DNA of 64,000 nt, taken from contig CADEGH010000002.1 of the NCBI GenBank assembly GCA_902826835.1, positions 124,001 to 188,000 of the forward strand, given 5' to 3'. Origin of the DNA: an uncultured bacterium. Lineage in GTDB: Bacteria > Planctomycetota > GCA-002687715. A program made the position numbers and the translations under genes. Of the stretch, positions 63,841 through 64,000 are shown piece after piece (positions within the stretch are counted from its first letter, which is position 1; the number at the start of each line of letters is the position of its first letter). A model generated the notes under the pieces. That model was not told the DNA's origin. It made no database searches and was given only the letters and a program-made list of their open reading frames with translations.

Positions 63841-64000
63841 GAGGGTTCGAGGAAACCGGCGTTAGGCGGCACGGTGCGGAGCGGCCCGCCCCGCTTCGCG
63901 AATCCGAAAAGTCTCCCCCGCCGTCGGCCTGAAAAAACTCGGGTCACACTTTCGGGCGCCCCGGCACTGGGCCCCTGGACGGACTACCGCCCAGGAGACA

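Noticed and set aside
1..64000. CRISPR arrays, tRNA or rRNA genes
   Set aside because: I looked for regular spaced repeats and for tRNA T-loop and anticodon-stem patterns by eye and found none. A covariance-model search would be decisive.

Overview
The window reads as one stretch of a high-GC bacterial chromosome, most likely from Planctomycetota and perhaps from the marine lineage that includes the Poly30-type genomes. This is an inference from content. It carries FG-GAP/VCBS repeat proteins with a shared C-terminal module ending in a QGAVDTP..GPRLTN-like motif, many secreted or membrane-anchored carboxypeptidase-regulatory-like proteins, FGE-fold proteins beside a MoxR ATPase and a protein kinase, and many coupled ATGA/GTGA gene overlaps. 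I saw no rRNA, tRNA, CRISPR array or intact transposase.

Layout. 1-6.6 kb: secreted proteins (two FG-GAP paralogues, a lipoprotein with two DM13-like domains, a GlcG/HbpS-cupin fusion and an SMP-30/gluconolactonase-like protein). 6.7-23.5 kb: a defence island. It holds a three-gene HipB-HipS-HipT toxin-antitoxin operon with three copies of a 16-bp palindrome, a GmrSD-type DUF262/DUF1524 nuclease, and a type I restriction-modification locus reduced to a 5' hsdM piece and a 3' hsdR piece. Between these pieces lies an intact 1407-codon Mrr-like nuclease/STAND NTPase gene. The island continues with a DUF4143 ATPase behind a 19-bp inverted repeat, a 639-residue protein combining a PD-(D/E)XK-like motif with a Nudix box, and a second DUF4143 gene broken by one amber codon. 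23.6-27.5 kb: two tandem secreted propeller-like paralogues, a DUF4003-like protein and a small lipoprotein.

27.6-37.5 kb: mainly metabolism and lipids. It has a CotH-like secreted protein, an HyuB-HyuA hydantoinase/oxoprolinase pair with a membrane protein, coupled plsY-gpsA, an MGDG-synthase-like glycosyltransferase and an AurF-like diiron oxygenase. 37.6-44.8 kb: a compact minus-strand operon (Ser/Thr kinase, unknown protein, MoxR AAA ATPase, degenerate vWA-like protein fused to an FGE fold, second FGE-fold protein) with a divergent ECF-like sigma factor. The first four genes abut or overlap. It resembles the MoxR/vWA ternary conflict systems described from comparative genomics, and it is the best candidate here for an unstudied system.

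44.8-64 kb: a shortened HNH-family gene, two palindromes in a gene-poor gap, large carboxypeptidase-regulatory-like proteins, a CopZ-like metal-binding protein, a seven-repeat FG-GAP protein, a WecE-like sugar aminotransferase, a coupled run of secreted and cysteine-rich proteins (YkgJ-CPXCG fusion), a decayed protein kinase, and a TPR protein coupled to a large secreted metallophosphoesterase.
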